A stretch of 64,000 nt of DNA from a bacterium (GCA_030431455.1 JAUIJE010000019.1:113434-177433), one strand, 5' to 3'; positions 56,730 to 63,872 are shown, counted from the first letter of the stretch. Notes: generated from the letters alone by a model not told the origin. A program made the numbers and translations.

Positions 56730-57260
56730 ATGGAATGGAGAAACGTCCTAATTCTGGGCGCACTCATTGTGTCGGTGATCGTTGGCGCGAAGGCCTTCGA
56801 CAACGTCGGCTCCTCCGACGCCGCAGGGCGTTCGCCACCGTCGGTCAGCGCGGCGGTTCACGCGTCGGATGATGGAGATGTCCGACACCCGGACGTTCGG
56901 ACTGAAGAGAACCCGAGCGAGGTCAACGAAGGGCCACCACGCGTTGCCCAGGCTCTATATTTTCTTCCGGAGGAGATTCGGGGCCTCCACAACGATGCTC
57001 GTCGAGCCGACATGTCGATGAGTCAGTACACGTTTTACGCTTGGTCAATCGCACGGGACTCATTCAAGGACACAACGACGAACCCTTGTCGTGACTCAAT
57101 CAAAGGCACGAGGTTCAAGCAGGTCCTCTATTTTCCAGCAGAGATGCACAAGGACCTCGTCGCCGAGGCCGAGCGTCTCGGGACGAGCCGGAGTTGCATG
57201 GTCTTTGAGACGTGGCGCCGAGCGAGAACCAAGATGAAGATGTTCAATCCCTCCCCATAG
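56730..57260 (+). CDS. Cassette 3: membrane-anchored protein with two RHH-like repeats
   Basis: 176 residues. There is an N-terminal membrane anchor (VLILGALIVSVIVGAKAF) and a disordered linker. Two copies of a ribbon-helix-helix-like motif follow: ALYFLPEEIRGLHNDARRAD with SMSQYTFYAWSIAR, and VLYFPAEMHKDLVAEAERLG with TSRSCMVFETWRRAR. The second resembles the TIGR04563 family of myxobacteria. DNA binding by a membrane-tethered RHH pair is possible but unproven. The stop is 4 bases before element E3, a typical cassette arrangement. Confidence 0.65.
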   Translation: MEWRNVLILGALIVSVIVGAKAFDNVGSSDAAGRSPPSVSAAVHASDDGDVRHPDVRTEENPSEVNEGPPRVAQALYFLPEEIRGLHNDARRADMSMSQYTFYAWSIARDSFKDTTTNPCRDSIKGTRFKQVLYFPAEMHKDLVAEAERLGTSRSCMVFETWRRARTKMKMFNPSP

Positions 57261-57264
57261 GGTC

Positions 57265-57545
57265 AGCCAATGCTTCAGAATAGCTTGCGCGGAGCAAACC
57301 CGAACGTCGCGACAAGCTGATTCCGGCCGAAGGGCCTCCAACCCCTCACTGACCCTTCCGCGGAGGACCCCAAGCGCGTTTGGCCCGCCAGGACGCATTG
57401 GTAGAGCGCCTCTTGACCGCGAATCGGAAGACGCGCATACGTGGCGCAGCGTCGTGGCGGGCATACGCACGCCATAGGTGCCCAGTTTTGTTCAGCATTT
57501 GGGCGGCTCCGCAGGCCGGGGCTCAGCCGCTATTCTCTATTGGAT
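57265..57545 (+). repeat. Element E3, full length (281 bp)
   Basis: Starts AGCCAATGCTTCAGAATAGC and ends GCTATTCTCTATTGGAT. The inner arms GCCAGGACGC and GCGTCGTGGCGGGC are nearly complementary. The terminal ATTGGATGA supplies an ATG in frame with the next gene. Confidence 0.88.
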
Positions 57546-57609
57546 GACGGCGGTCGAGCCCCCCAGAACCACCGTTGAACAGACAAAAAGGAAAGGATAT
57601 CGGCGCGGA

Positions 57610-58146
57610 ATGACTCGAACCATGTGCGCCCTGTTTTTGACCGCGCTGCCGTTCCTCGCTTGTAGCACGACTGGAGAGGCGGAGCGCGGTGAGGTCGACG
57701 AAGAGCAGCCCGAGGAACGAAGCCTGTCCCGCAGAGAACGGAGCGTTCTGAAGCGCGCATCGTTTGATATGGACTGCGATGAGGACGAGCTAGAGCTCTA
57801 CAGGTTGTCCGCGCTCGTATCTGGTGCGCGCGGTTGCGGAAGACAAGCTGCGTACATCGTCCGGTGTGACATCTTCGGCATTTGCAAAGCAGTGCTCAAC
57901 AGCGACGTCGTTTCGCTGGAGGGGACTGAGCTGGGACAGGACGAGGAAGAGGTGAACAACGCCGGCCGGGCAGAACGGGCTGTAAGGACGCGGGCTGGTT
58001 TTGATCTGAGATGTGGCAGCTATCGCGTCGTTGACCTGGGCACACAGACCTACGGTGCGAGCGGATGCGGGCGAAAAGCCACGTACACCGTGGAGTGCAT
58101 GATCGATGGCTGCACCGCGTACATGGACAGCCAGTCGGTGCCGTAG
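57610..58146 (+). CDS. Cassette 4: lipoprotein with a duplicated GCG domain
   Basis: 178 residues with lipobox FLAC at about residue 18. Two homologous halves carry the pattern FDxxC...GCGRxAxYxVxC (ARGCGRQAAYIVRC and ASGCGRKATYTVEC), an arrangement seen in other myxobacterial lipoproteins. Start 57610 is chosen for the signal peptide; an in-frame ATG also occurs inside element E3 at 57544. The stop is 18 bases before E4. The function is unknown. Confidence 0.68.
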   Translation: MTRTMCALFLTALPFLACSTTGEAERGEVDEEQPEERSLSRRERSVLKRASFDMDCDEDELELYRLSALVSGARGCGRQAAYIVRCDIFGICKAVLNSDVVSLEGTELGQDEEEVNNAGRAERAVRTRAGFDLRCGSYRVVDLGTQTYGASGCGRKATYTVECMIDGCTAYMDSQSVP

Positions 58147-58164
58147 CGCCAGTATGCGGCCGTC

Positions 58165-58294
58165 AGCCAATGCTCCAGAAAAGCTGTCCGGAGCGAGCCT
58201 GGTCGTTGCTGCATCTGCGCACGATATGTTCCTGGTTTTGTGCAGCTTGTGGGCGGTGCGCAGACTGGGGCTCAGCAGCTATGCTCTATTGGGC
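58165..58294 (+). repeat. Element E4, internally deleted (130 bp)
   Basis: Both ends are kept (AGCCAATGCTCCAGAA and GCTATGCTCTATTGGGC) but about 150 internal bases are missing between GTCCGGAGCG and GCATCTGCGCAC. It therefore shows which parts are dispensable for persistence. Confidence 0.85.
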
Positions 58295-59180
58295 GGCGGA
58301 CAACCCGAATCAGCAGCAGAACCGCGACGAATCCGAAGATTGGAAGGCCCGGGCTCGGTGCCTGCTGAGCTGAACAGGAACAGCCTGGTGGGGGAAACTG
58401 CACGGTGATGGGCTCCGACCAACCGGAGAAGTCCCCATCGTTGTTAAACGCTCCGACGCGCACCTGCATCTGACTCATCGGGGGAGGGCTGATCCCGCCA
58501 GCGCAGGGACCGAGGTTGCCCACCGTGAGGTAGTTGTCGAATGATCCACCGCTCACTCGGCTATCCCAGGGGAAATCAGGGTCGGGCGGGTCTGGCTCGG
58601 TGGAGATGACCGTGAACGGTGCATCTGAGGCAAGGTGGAACTGAGCGTTTACCGTGCCAGTTGATGACGTGCAGCTGTTCCCGAAAAGGATGTCGTAGCC
58701 AGGAAGCGTATCGACGCCCGACATCGATTGGACGCGAGTGACCGACGGGGGCGCAGGGGCCCCCGACGACCGAACGACATCAACCTCGCCGAGCTCGATA
58801 CGGGTCTCGACATCGGGAACGAACGGGTCCGGCACTCGGCTGACGACTTGATAGCGCGAGCCGAGCTCGAGGGGCTCGTCTGGTTGCAACGCGACGCCTC
58901 CCCAGAGGAGGCGGTCAGTGACACCAACCTCGTTTCCGCTCGGCCCAACCAAGAGAATCTCGCCGGCAAAGGCGACACTGGTCGAGAGGTCTTCAACGCT
59001 TTTCGACATGCGTAGCCAGACGAGGCCCCGGGGCGTGATGGCCTGGGGGGACTCGAAGGCCAGCTGGACCTCGTCACGAAAGATGCAGCTGCAGGCGGCA
59101 GCCGGTCGCGCATGGTGGACGGCAGCGGCAACAACGAGAACAGCAAGCAGACGATTCAAAGTGACTCCGTTGTCGGTCAT
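58272..59180 (-). CDS. Cassette 5: secreted protein with MYXO-CTERM-like tail
   Basis: About 302 residues. A signal peptide (LLAVLVVAAAVHHARPAAAC) is followed by a beta-rich extracellular region. The C-terminus holds PPPGCSCSAQ, a hydrophobic helix (IFGFVAVLLLIRVVRR) and a short end PIEHSC. GC plus helix plus arginines fits the MYXO-CTERM sorting pattern. The last eight codons and stop lie inside element E4. An ATG at 59180 overlaps element E5, and a TTG at 59159 behind GGAG is an alternative start. The domain is unknown. Confidence 0.68.
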   Translation of the reverse strand: MTDNGVTLNRLLAVLVVAAAVHHARPAAACSCIFRDEVQLAFESPQAITPRGLVWLRMSKSVEDLSTSVAFAGEILLVGPSGNEVGVTDRLLWGGVALQPDEPLELGSRYQVVSRVPDPFVPDVETRIELGEVDVVRSSGAPAPPSVTRVQSMSGVDTLPGYDILFGNSCTSSTGTVNAQFHLASDAPFTVISTEPDPPDPDFPWDSRVSGGSFDNYLTVGNLGPCAGGISPPPMSQMQVRVGAFNNDGDFSGWSEPITVQFPPPGCSCSAQQAPSPGLPIFGFVAVLLLIRVVRRPIEHSC

Positions 59181-59479
59181 CCAATGCTCCAGAATGACTG
59201 TCCGGAGCGGTCCGAACCTAGAGCGCACCTTGAAATCAAGATGCCGTGCGCTCGCCAGGGCCACGACGAGCGCCCAATGGGCATCTCGTCGCTGGACACT
59301 AGCTAGAAGCTGATTCTGGCCCGAAGGGCCTTCAACCTCAACCGTCTCGTCCGCGGAGACTCGGAGCCGCCCCTGCGGCCGCAAGGACGCCCTGGTCGAG
59401 GGCCGCTTTAGCTCAAATGGAGGAGGTGCGTATGTGGCGCAGCATACTGGCGGGGCCCAGTAGCTATCCTCTATTGGAT
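59179..59479 (+). repeat. Element E5, with R2 insertion and 3' deletion
   Basis: Starts ATCCAATGCTCC and ends CTATCCTCTATTGGAT. An R2 copy sits between TCCGAAC and AAGCTGATTC. About 65 bases before the 3' end are missing, joining CTGGCGGGG directly to CCCAGTAGC. Confidence 0.82.
59218..59302. repeat. R2 repeat copy B, inserted in element E5
   Basis: 85 bases from CTAGAGCGCACCTTGAAATC to GGACACTAG, followed directly by a further CTAG. Uninterrupted elements read CTACAAGCTG or similar at this point, so CTAG may be a target duplication. Arms GAGCGCAC (59221) and GTGCGCTC (59246), and CGACGAG (59264) and CTCGTCG (59285), form two hairpins. Confidence 0.82.
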
Positions 59480-59719
59480 GTCACCGGTTCGCATACAAAT
59501 CGCAAGTCATTCATTCAGGCAAACCGACCCGCCGTCCGCGGGAGAGCCCGGTCATTCTGTGGTCGAATGGCTACAAACGTCGATGAGGCAAAACGAGGCT
59601 GGAGAGTCCATGGCGAGGAGGATGCATGGGCCTCACCAAACAGCTTGAGAAAGCGCGCGGGAAGGGCGACAAGCAGGGTACGCTCGGTGGAAGTTGACAG
59701 CGGAGCCCGGGAGGCCACT

Positions 59720-60406
59720 GTGAATGTGGAAGAGAAAACACGCCATGCGCTAGAGAGCACGCTGGCATTCATTGACCGCCTGCGCGACGAGCCGCACCTG
59801 CGGATCGAAAGCTTCGAAATGGTCGAGGCACCAGCACCAGACGAGCTTGATGCATTCGAGAGTGAGACAGGCCGGCCATTGCCAGCAGAGGTCCGCGCCT
59901 GTTTCGAACGCGGGATGTTTCATTGCCGCATCTCGGGAGACGAGGAGTACCATTTCGGGCAGGTCGAGTTTTCTTCCTTGGCCGCGATCAAAGACCAGCT
60001 CTCATGGTGGGGCGATCAAAGTCTCGCGGACCAGATTGAATCGGAACTCGCGGCGGAAGGAGGGGCGGACGACGATATGGAGTACAACCAGTTGCAGGTC
60101 GATCACCTACGGTATGGCATCCCGTTGTGGGCCGATGACAACACCATCGTCGTAGACTCCAGAACAGGTGCCGTCGGCCGCCACGACGGCGAGGGCGGAC
60201 CGGCCGACCGGATTTGCGATGACCTTTGTGAGTTCTTCCAACACTTCGCAGCAGCCGGTCTCTTCAACTATGGCGGCGCGAGCAAGGAACATTTTGAGGT
60301 GTACTGGGAGATCGTCAAAGAGCTGGTGCCTTTCGCAATCTCGCCACAGGAAAACAAGTGGCTGCAACATCTCGATCGTTGGTACCGCGGAGACCTCACT
60401 GCTTGA
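59720..60406 (+). CDS. Cassette 6: SMI1/KNR4-family protein
   Basis: 228 residues from a GTG with GGGAGG five bases upstream. FEMVEAPAPDELDAFESETG and RPLPAEVRACFERG are the SMI1/KNR4 opening (helix, then the LP motif), and WADDNTIVVDSRTGAVGRHD is the later beta region. The family includes immunity proteins for contact-dependent toxins and cell-wall regulators. The sequence is visibly less G+C-rich than chromosomal genes here. A 23-codon reading at 59626 with a good ribosome site may be a leader or decayed gene. The stop is 46 bases before E6. Confidence 0.75.
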   Translation: MNVEEKTRHALESTLAFIDRLRDEPHLRIESFEMVEAPAPDELDAFESETGRPLPAEVRACFERGMFHCRISGDEEYHFGQVEFSSLAAIKDQLSWWGDQSLADQIESELAAEGGADDDMEYNQLQVDHLRYGIPLWADDNTIVVDSRTGAVGRHDGEGGPADRICDDLCEFFQHFAAAGLFNYGGASKEHFEVYWEIVKELVPFAISPQENKWLQHLDRWYRGDLTA

Positions 60407-60452
60407 TGAACGTGACCGGCTCCTTGCGGCCAGTTAATCGCCTCTAGGTGTC

Positions 60453-60734
60453 ATCCAATGCTCCAGAATACCTGTCCGGAGGGCCCGGTCGTGGCCACAA
60501 GCTGATTTTGGCCCGAAGGGCCTTCGACCCCAATCGTGCCCTGGCGGAGGACCCCGCGCCGCCCCGTGGCCCGCCAGGCCGCAATCGGCTGAGCGCCCCT
60601 TTAGCTTGAATCGGAAGAGGCGCCTACCTGGCGCAGCGGCCTGGCGGGCATCCGCGAACGATATGTGCGCAGTTTTTGTTCGGCCTTTCGGACAGTCCGG
60701 CGGGCCGGTGCTCAGCAGCTATTCTCTATTGGAC
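60453..60734 (+). repeat. Element E6, full length (282 bp)
   Basis: Starts ATCCAATGCTCCAGAATACC and ends GCTATTCTCTATTGGAC. The internal GGCCCGAAGGGCC hairpin and the GCCAGG/CCTGGCGGGC arms are present. Confidence 0.88.
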
Positions 60735-61554
60735 GACGACGTCGTCGGAGCCCGAGTACTGCGAATAGGAAGAATGAACTGGCGTAGCCGCTCGCTCCGA
60801 CCTGTGAGCAACCCGACTGCTCCTCTGCGCTGACCATCCCAGATACGTCAAAATACTGGAGCTGCCCCAGGGTCGCGGTCGGTAGATGGACGGTTTGCAC
60901 GACGAGCGTCATGTCATCGACCTCGTGGGTCCAGAACTTCGCTTCCCAGACGTCGGAAGCGCTTTGATGAGCAAACGCAGGGTACGGCGCGAGCGGCTCT
61001 GATGAGTTCGTCGAAGGAATGCCCCAGAACCGCAGACCGTAGTCCGCCCATGCGTCCGAATGCTGCTGGGGTTGGACGACGAATCGAAGCTCATCCGCTT
61101 CGAGACTGTCGGCAAACCAGCCATCGCACGCATTGCTCGAGTAGTGCCGAACCCCGAGCTCTTGAATGAACACCTCAACAAGCGGGTCATCAACGGGAGC
61201 GGGGTTTGCCGACCCGGAGGATACGACAAGCGTTACCCGCGCACGGTCGGGGTCACCTACTGTCCACTGATCTCCAACCGCCGCGTCCGCCGGAACCGAA
61301 ATTGCGACGAGCCCCTCCTCCTGGAACGTGATTGTAGGCGCGTCGGTCCCCACGCTCTCTGGGGAGGGAGTCATCGTGTCGGTGGCGAACCCTCGGACCC
61401 ACCAGAGACCGCCGAGAGGCGCTTCCTCTACCTGAAAACTGCGTCTGAGGTTGGCGTCCAGGATCTGCGGCTCGAAAATCACCGGAGAGCACGGAAGCGC
61501 AGATTGGGCGAAGAGCAGACCGAATGAAAAGGCCGTTACGGTTGGGAACTGCAT
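60712..61554 (-). CDS. Cassette 7: secreted protein with MYXO-CTERM-like tail
   Basis: 280 residues. There is a signal peptide (FSFGLLFAQSALPC), a beta-rich extracellular region without recognised family, and a C-terminus of SGCSQVGASGYASS, then a hydrophobic stretch, LRRRRR and PIENSC. The GCS-helix-arginine order fits MYXO-CTERM. The final residues and stop are encoded by element E6, just as the cassette 5 protein ends in E4. The ATG at 61554 is 19 bases from element E7. Confidence 0.72.
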   Translation of the reverse strand: MQFPTVTAFSFGLLFAQSALPCSPVIFEPQILDANLRRSFQVEEAPLGGLWWVRGFATDTMTPSPESVGTDAPTITFQEEGLVAISVPADAAVGDQWTVGDPDRARVTLVVSSGSANPAPVDDPLVEVFIQELGVRHYSSNACDGWFADSLEADELRFVVQPQQHSDAWADYGLRFWGIPSTNSSEPLAPYPAFAHQSASDVWEAKFWTHEVDDMTLVVQTVHLPTATLGQLQYFDVSGMVSAEEQSGCSQVGASGYASSFFLFAVLGLRRRRRPIENSC

Positions 61555-61573
61555 CGATCGCCCTTCTGTCGTC

Positions 61574-61846
61574 GTCCAATGCTCCAGAATGAGCGGGCCC
61601 GGATGTCGCTACAGGCTGATTCTGGCCCGAAGGGCTTTCAACCACAACTCTTGCTTCCGCGGAGGACCCCGAGCCGCCCCGTGGCCCGCCAGGACGCCCT
61701 GGTAGAGCGCCTCTCTAGCTCGAATCGGAAGAGGCGCGTACGCGGCGCAGCGTCCTGGCGGGCATCTGCGCACAATATGTGCTCATCTTGGTCAGTTTGT
61801 GGACAGTGCCGTAGGCCGGGGCTCAGCAACTATTCTCTATTGGACA
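61574..61846 (+). repeat. Element E7, near full length (273 bp)
   Basis: Starts GTCCAATGCTCCAGAATGAG and ends ACTATTCTCTATTGGAC. It is slightly shortened near the 5' end (TGTCCGGAGC missing). The inner arms GCCAGGACGC and GCGTCCTGGCGGGC are perfect over ten bases. Confidence 0.88.
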
Positions 61847-61897
61847 ACGCCGAGAACAGGCCGGCACCATCTCTTTTGCGATGATAGAATCTGAATC

Positions 61898-62116
61898 ATG
61901 GGACAGATCAAGGCAACAGTGAAGGATGGCCGGTTGGTGGTCCATATGCCGACCAATCTGCCGGAAGGCCTCGAGGTGGACCTCGTCACTGACGATGACC
62001 TCGACGCGGAAAGCCGGGCTAAGCTTCACGCCGCTCTGCAGGCAAGCGCTAAAGAAGCGGAGCAAGGCTTGGGACGCCCTGCCACTGAGGTCTTGGCCTC
62101 CCTCTCCCAGGGATGA
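61898..62116 (+). CDS. Cassette 8: antitoxin-like protein
   Basis: 72 residues. The N-terminus MGQIKATVKDGRLVVHMPTN followed by LPEGLEVDLV is the beta-strand pattern of small antitoxins paired with RelE/ParE toxins. The helical C-terminus (AALQASAKEAEQGLGRPATE) would wrap the toxin. TAGAAT at 61884-61889 is a plausible -10, with the ATG nine bases later. An overlapping toxin reading begins at 62113 but is cut off after 12 codons, so the antitoxin appears orphaned. Confidence 0.7.
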   Translation: MGQIKATVKDGRLVVHMPTNLPEGLEVDLVTDDDLDAESRAKLHAALQASAKEAEQGLGRPATEVLASLSQG

Positions 62117-62151
62117 GCCTCCCAGTCAGAGTCACCCCTCGCGCAGAGTAG
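62113..62151 (+). pseudogene. Truncated RelE/ParE-like toxin start
   Basis: ATG overlaps the antitoxin stop (ATGA), the normal coupling in such operons. The reading MSLPVRVTPRAE resembles the first strand of RelE/ParE toxins. It then hits TAG where sequence of element E8 begins, so the rest of the toxin was lost at that junction. Confidence 0.6.
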
Positions 62152-62182
62152 GCTGGGGCTCATCAGCTGTTCTCTATTGGAT
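62147..62182 (+). repeat. Element E8, last 36 bp only
   Basis: GAGTAGGCTGGGGCTCATCA and the terminal TCTCTATTGGAT match the 3' end of the element. Everything upstream is missing and replaced by the toxin start. The stop of the Thg1-like gene lies within it. Confidence 0.82.
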
Positions 62183-63028
62183 GACGTCCTCTTGCGAATC
62201 GTCGAGGACCTCGCCCTCGTCCATGCCTAAAACCGGGCTGGCCCCGCGAAACAGGACGTCGGCACGGTTCGTCACTTGTCCGAACGGCGGCATCTCGAGT
62301 TCCTGAATGGAAGACCGCTCGTACTCGTGGTCCGGGTTTGCGTGTGCATGGTGCTTCGCAGGTAGGTTCGCCAGCTCCTCTGGTGAGAAACGCCGCTTCT
62401 CTGTCTTTCGCATCACGAAGGTGCCGCGTCTGAAGTGTGGCGGAAAGTCGTTCCAGTTCACGCCCAGCTCAAGAAGCTTCGCCTGTTTCTCCTTGCCCGA
62501 AAGACCCATGGTCTGGTCGTGACCGAGATGGGCGTGCGCCGCCATGCTGATGCTGTTCTTGGTCGCGTCACGTTCACGCCACAGGAATGTGTTGGCCGCC
62601 TCGGTTTCGTTCGGAACCGTCCAGACCCGGCAGTCAAACACGGGGAAGCGGTCCGCGTGGGAAGGGATTTCGTCCGCAAGAAAGCGGTTGAACGCGACCG
62701 AAGCGAGGGATGCCAGGACAGAGACCATCTTCTGCACCCGGCCGTCAAAAAACACCTGGCTCTTGTGAGATGTTGAGTGCCAGAGAAGGCTGATTTCGTC
62801 TGACTGGGTGTACCCAACGAGAGCAGACGACTCAGCGACGAGCAGCTTCGTAGTCTCGACCATCATCCGAGACATGCGGGGGTCATACGGACGCTCAAGG
62901 TCCTTGGTAAAGTTGGAGAAGGAGCGACCGTCGAGCCGGGCCAGAATAGGGAGCAAGGGGAGGAACCGACGGTCTGCCTCCGCGCCCTCGTAGAGCTTCA
63001 TCCTGTCGCCAAAGGCTGTCTTGTCCAT
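62174..63028 (-). CDS. Cassette 9: Thg1-like tRNA 3'-5' nucleotidyltransferase
   Basis: 284 residues of the tRNA-His guanylyltransferase/Thg1-like family, which adds nucleotides to the 5' end of tRNAs. LARLDGRSFSNFTKDLERPY carries the first catalytic Asp and YTQSDEISLLW the DE pair. NSISMAAHAHLG follows as in the family. The downstream 90 residues (FRRGTFVMRKTEKRRFSPEE) are a variable extension. The last codons (DVIQ, then TAG) come from element E8. The kinase gene is 3 bases upstream, so they form one operon. Bacterial Thg1-like proteins repair 5'-truncated tRNAs. Confidence 0.85.
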   Translation of the reverse strand: MDKTAFGDRMKLYEGAEADRRFLPLLPILARLDGRSFSNFTKDLERPYDPRMSRMMVETTKLLVAESSALVGYTQSDEISLLWHSTSHKSQVFFDGRVQKMVSVLASLASVAFNRFLADEIPSHADRFPVFDCRVWTVPNETEAANTFLWRERDATKNSISMAAHAHLGHDQTMGLSGKEKQAKLLELGVNWNDFPPHFRRGTFVMRKTEKRRFSPEELANLPAKHHAHANPDHEYERSSIQELEMPPFGQVTNRADVLFRGASPVLGMDEGEVLDDSQEDVIQ

Positions 63029-63031
63029 TCT

Positions 63032-63496
63032 CTACTCTTCCCACTCCGAAAGCTCGAACTGGTCGTTTGCGATTCTAGCGAACTGAAGCGAGTCAAAACC
63101 TTCATCGAACTTGGGGAGTTCAAGTTCGTTGCGCCGGCCGCGCACGCCGGCCTCTGGAACGCGTTCCGCCGCTGGGCGGCCTGCATTGCGACGAAGGCAG
63201 TCGTCGATTCGCGACTCAAAGAAGATGCCGGAGATAGTGAAGCCCGCCCGCTGAGCGACATCAATGTAGAGACGGCGTTCTTCTCGCGTCACATTGGTGT
63301 TGTCAGAACAGAACGAAATGCCGGCACCACAGCAAGCGGCGAGAACCACCCGGACACGGTTGGACGTCCGCAGCATGTCGCGATTGATGCGGACATGCGT
63401 GTTCACCAGGTGCCTTCGAAAGTACGTGGACTTGCCCGAAGCGGGGATGCCCATCAAGAGAACGCAGCTTGGTTTCGTTTCGTCTTCCTTCGTCAT
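63032..63496 (-). CDS. Cassette 9: polynucleotide kinase-like P-loop protein
   Basis: 154 residues. The P-loop GIPASGKST is followed by VRINRDMLRTS and FCSDNTNVTREERRLYIDVA, the pattern of T4 Pnk-type 5'-kinases (NVTxxxR and an RxD-like region). It would phosphorylate 5'-OH RNA or DNA ends. It is the first gene of a two-gene operon with the Thg1-like gene, suggesting end-healing before nucleotide addition. The ATG at 63496 is used; a TTG inside element E9 is an alternative. Confidence 0.8.
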   Translation of the reverse strand: MTKEDETKPSCVLLMGIPASGKSTYFRRHLVNTHVRINRDMLRTSNRVRVVLAACCGAGISFCSDNTNVTREERRLYIDVAQRAGFTISGIFFESRIDDCLRRNAGRPAAERVPEAGVRGRRNELELPKFDEGFDSLQFARIANDQFELSEWEE

Positions 63497-63517
63497 GCCG
63501 CGGTCCAAGAGGACGTC

Positions 63518-63798
63518 ATCCAATGCTCCAGAATAGATGTCCGGAGCGGTCCGGATGTAGCTATAAGCTGATTCTGGCCGGAAGGGCCTTCAACCACAAC
63601 TGTCGCTTCCGCGCACGACCGCGAGCCGCCCTTGTGGCCCGCCAGGACGCACTGGGAGAGCGCCTCTCTAGCGCGAATCGGAAGAGGCGCGTACGTGGCG
63701 CAGCATCCTGGCAGGCATCCGCGCACAATATGTGCTCATCTTGTTCAGTTTGTGGACGGTGCCGTAGGCCGCGGCTCAGCAGCTATTCTCTATTGGAC
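63518..63798 (+). repeat. Element E9, full length (281 bp)
   Basis: Starts ATCCAATGCTCCAGAATAGA and ends GCTATTCTCTATTGGAC. The CCCGCCAGGACGC arm faces GCATCCTGGCAGGC, and GAGCGCCTCT faces AGAGGCGCG nested inside. GCAC/GTGC forms another small hairpin near 63722. Confidence 0.88.
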
Positions 63799-63801
63799 GA
63801 C

Positions 63802-63872
63802 ATGATTCCACGGAACGCCCCCAATATTGCCCTCAAGTTCATCCGCGAATCTCTCTCGGAGGGCTTCTACGG
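63802..63872 (+). pseudogene. Cassette 10: gene fragment cut by an IS3-family element
   Basis: An ATG 4 bases after element E9 opens a reading MIPRNAPNIALKFIRESLSE then GFYG, after which IS-type sequence starts at about 63873. It is probably the N-terminus of a small cassette gene whose remainder lies beyond the insertion, outside the window. Confidence 0.5.

Larger units (their letters stand above)
54783..63798. other. Repeat-delimited gene cassette array (integron-like, unproven)
   Basis: Nine copies or fragments of one ~281-bp element (E1-E9), all in the same orientation, separate ten short gene segments lying on either strand. Full copies at 55653, 57265, 60453 and 63518 are 281-282 bases. 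Element ends are RNCCAAT and ATTRRRY. Spacers between gene ends and elements are short, and in three cases the gene reads into the element. No recombinase gene is in the window. The left border is unclear. Confidence 0.7.

Noticed and set aside
58272..59384. Upstream extension of the cassette 5 gene through element E5
   Set aside because: The extra N-terminal residues are translated repeat sequence; a signal peptide begins at 59180 or 59159.
59626..59697. Small gene MGLTKQLEKARGKGD before the SMI1 gene
   Set aside because: It has a good GAGGAGG site but only 23 codons. It could be a leader or decayed gene and is not firm enough to list separately.
55653..63798. Elements as simple MITEs
   Set aside because: Terminal inverted repeats fit, but all copies share one orientation, no target duplications are visible, and gene ends are tightly tied to the borders. 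Kept only as the main alternative.
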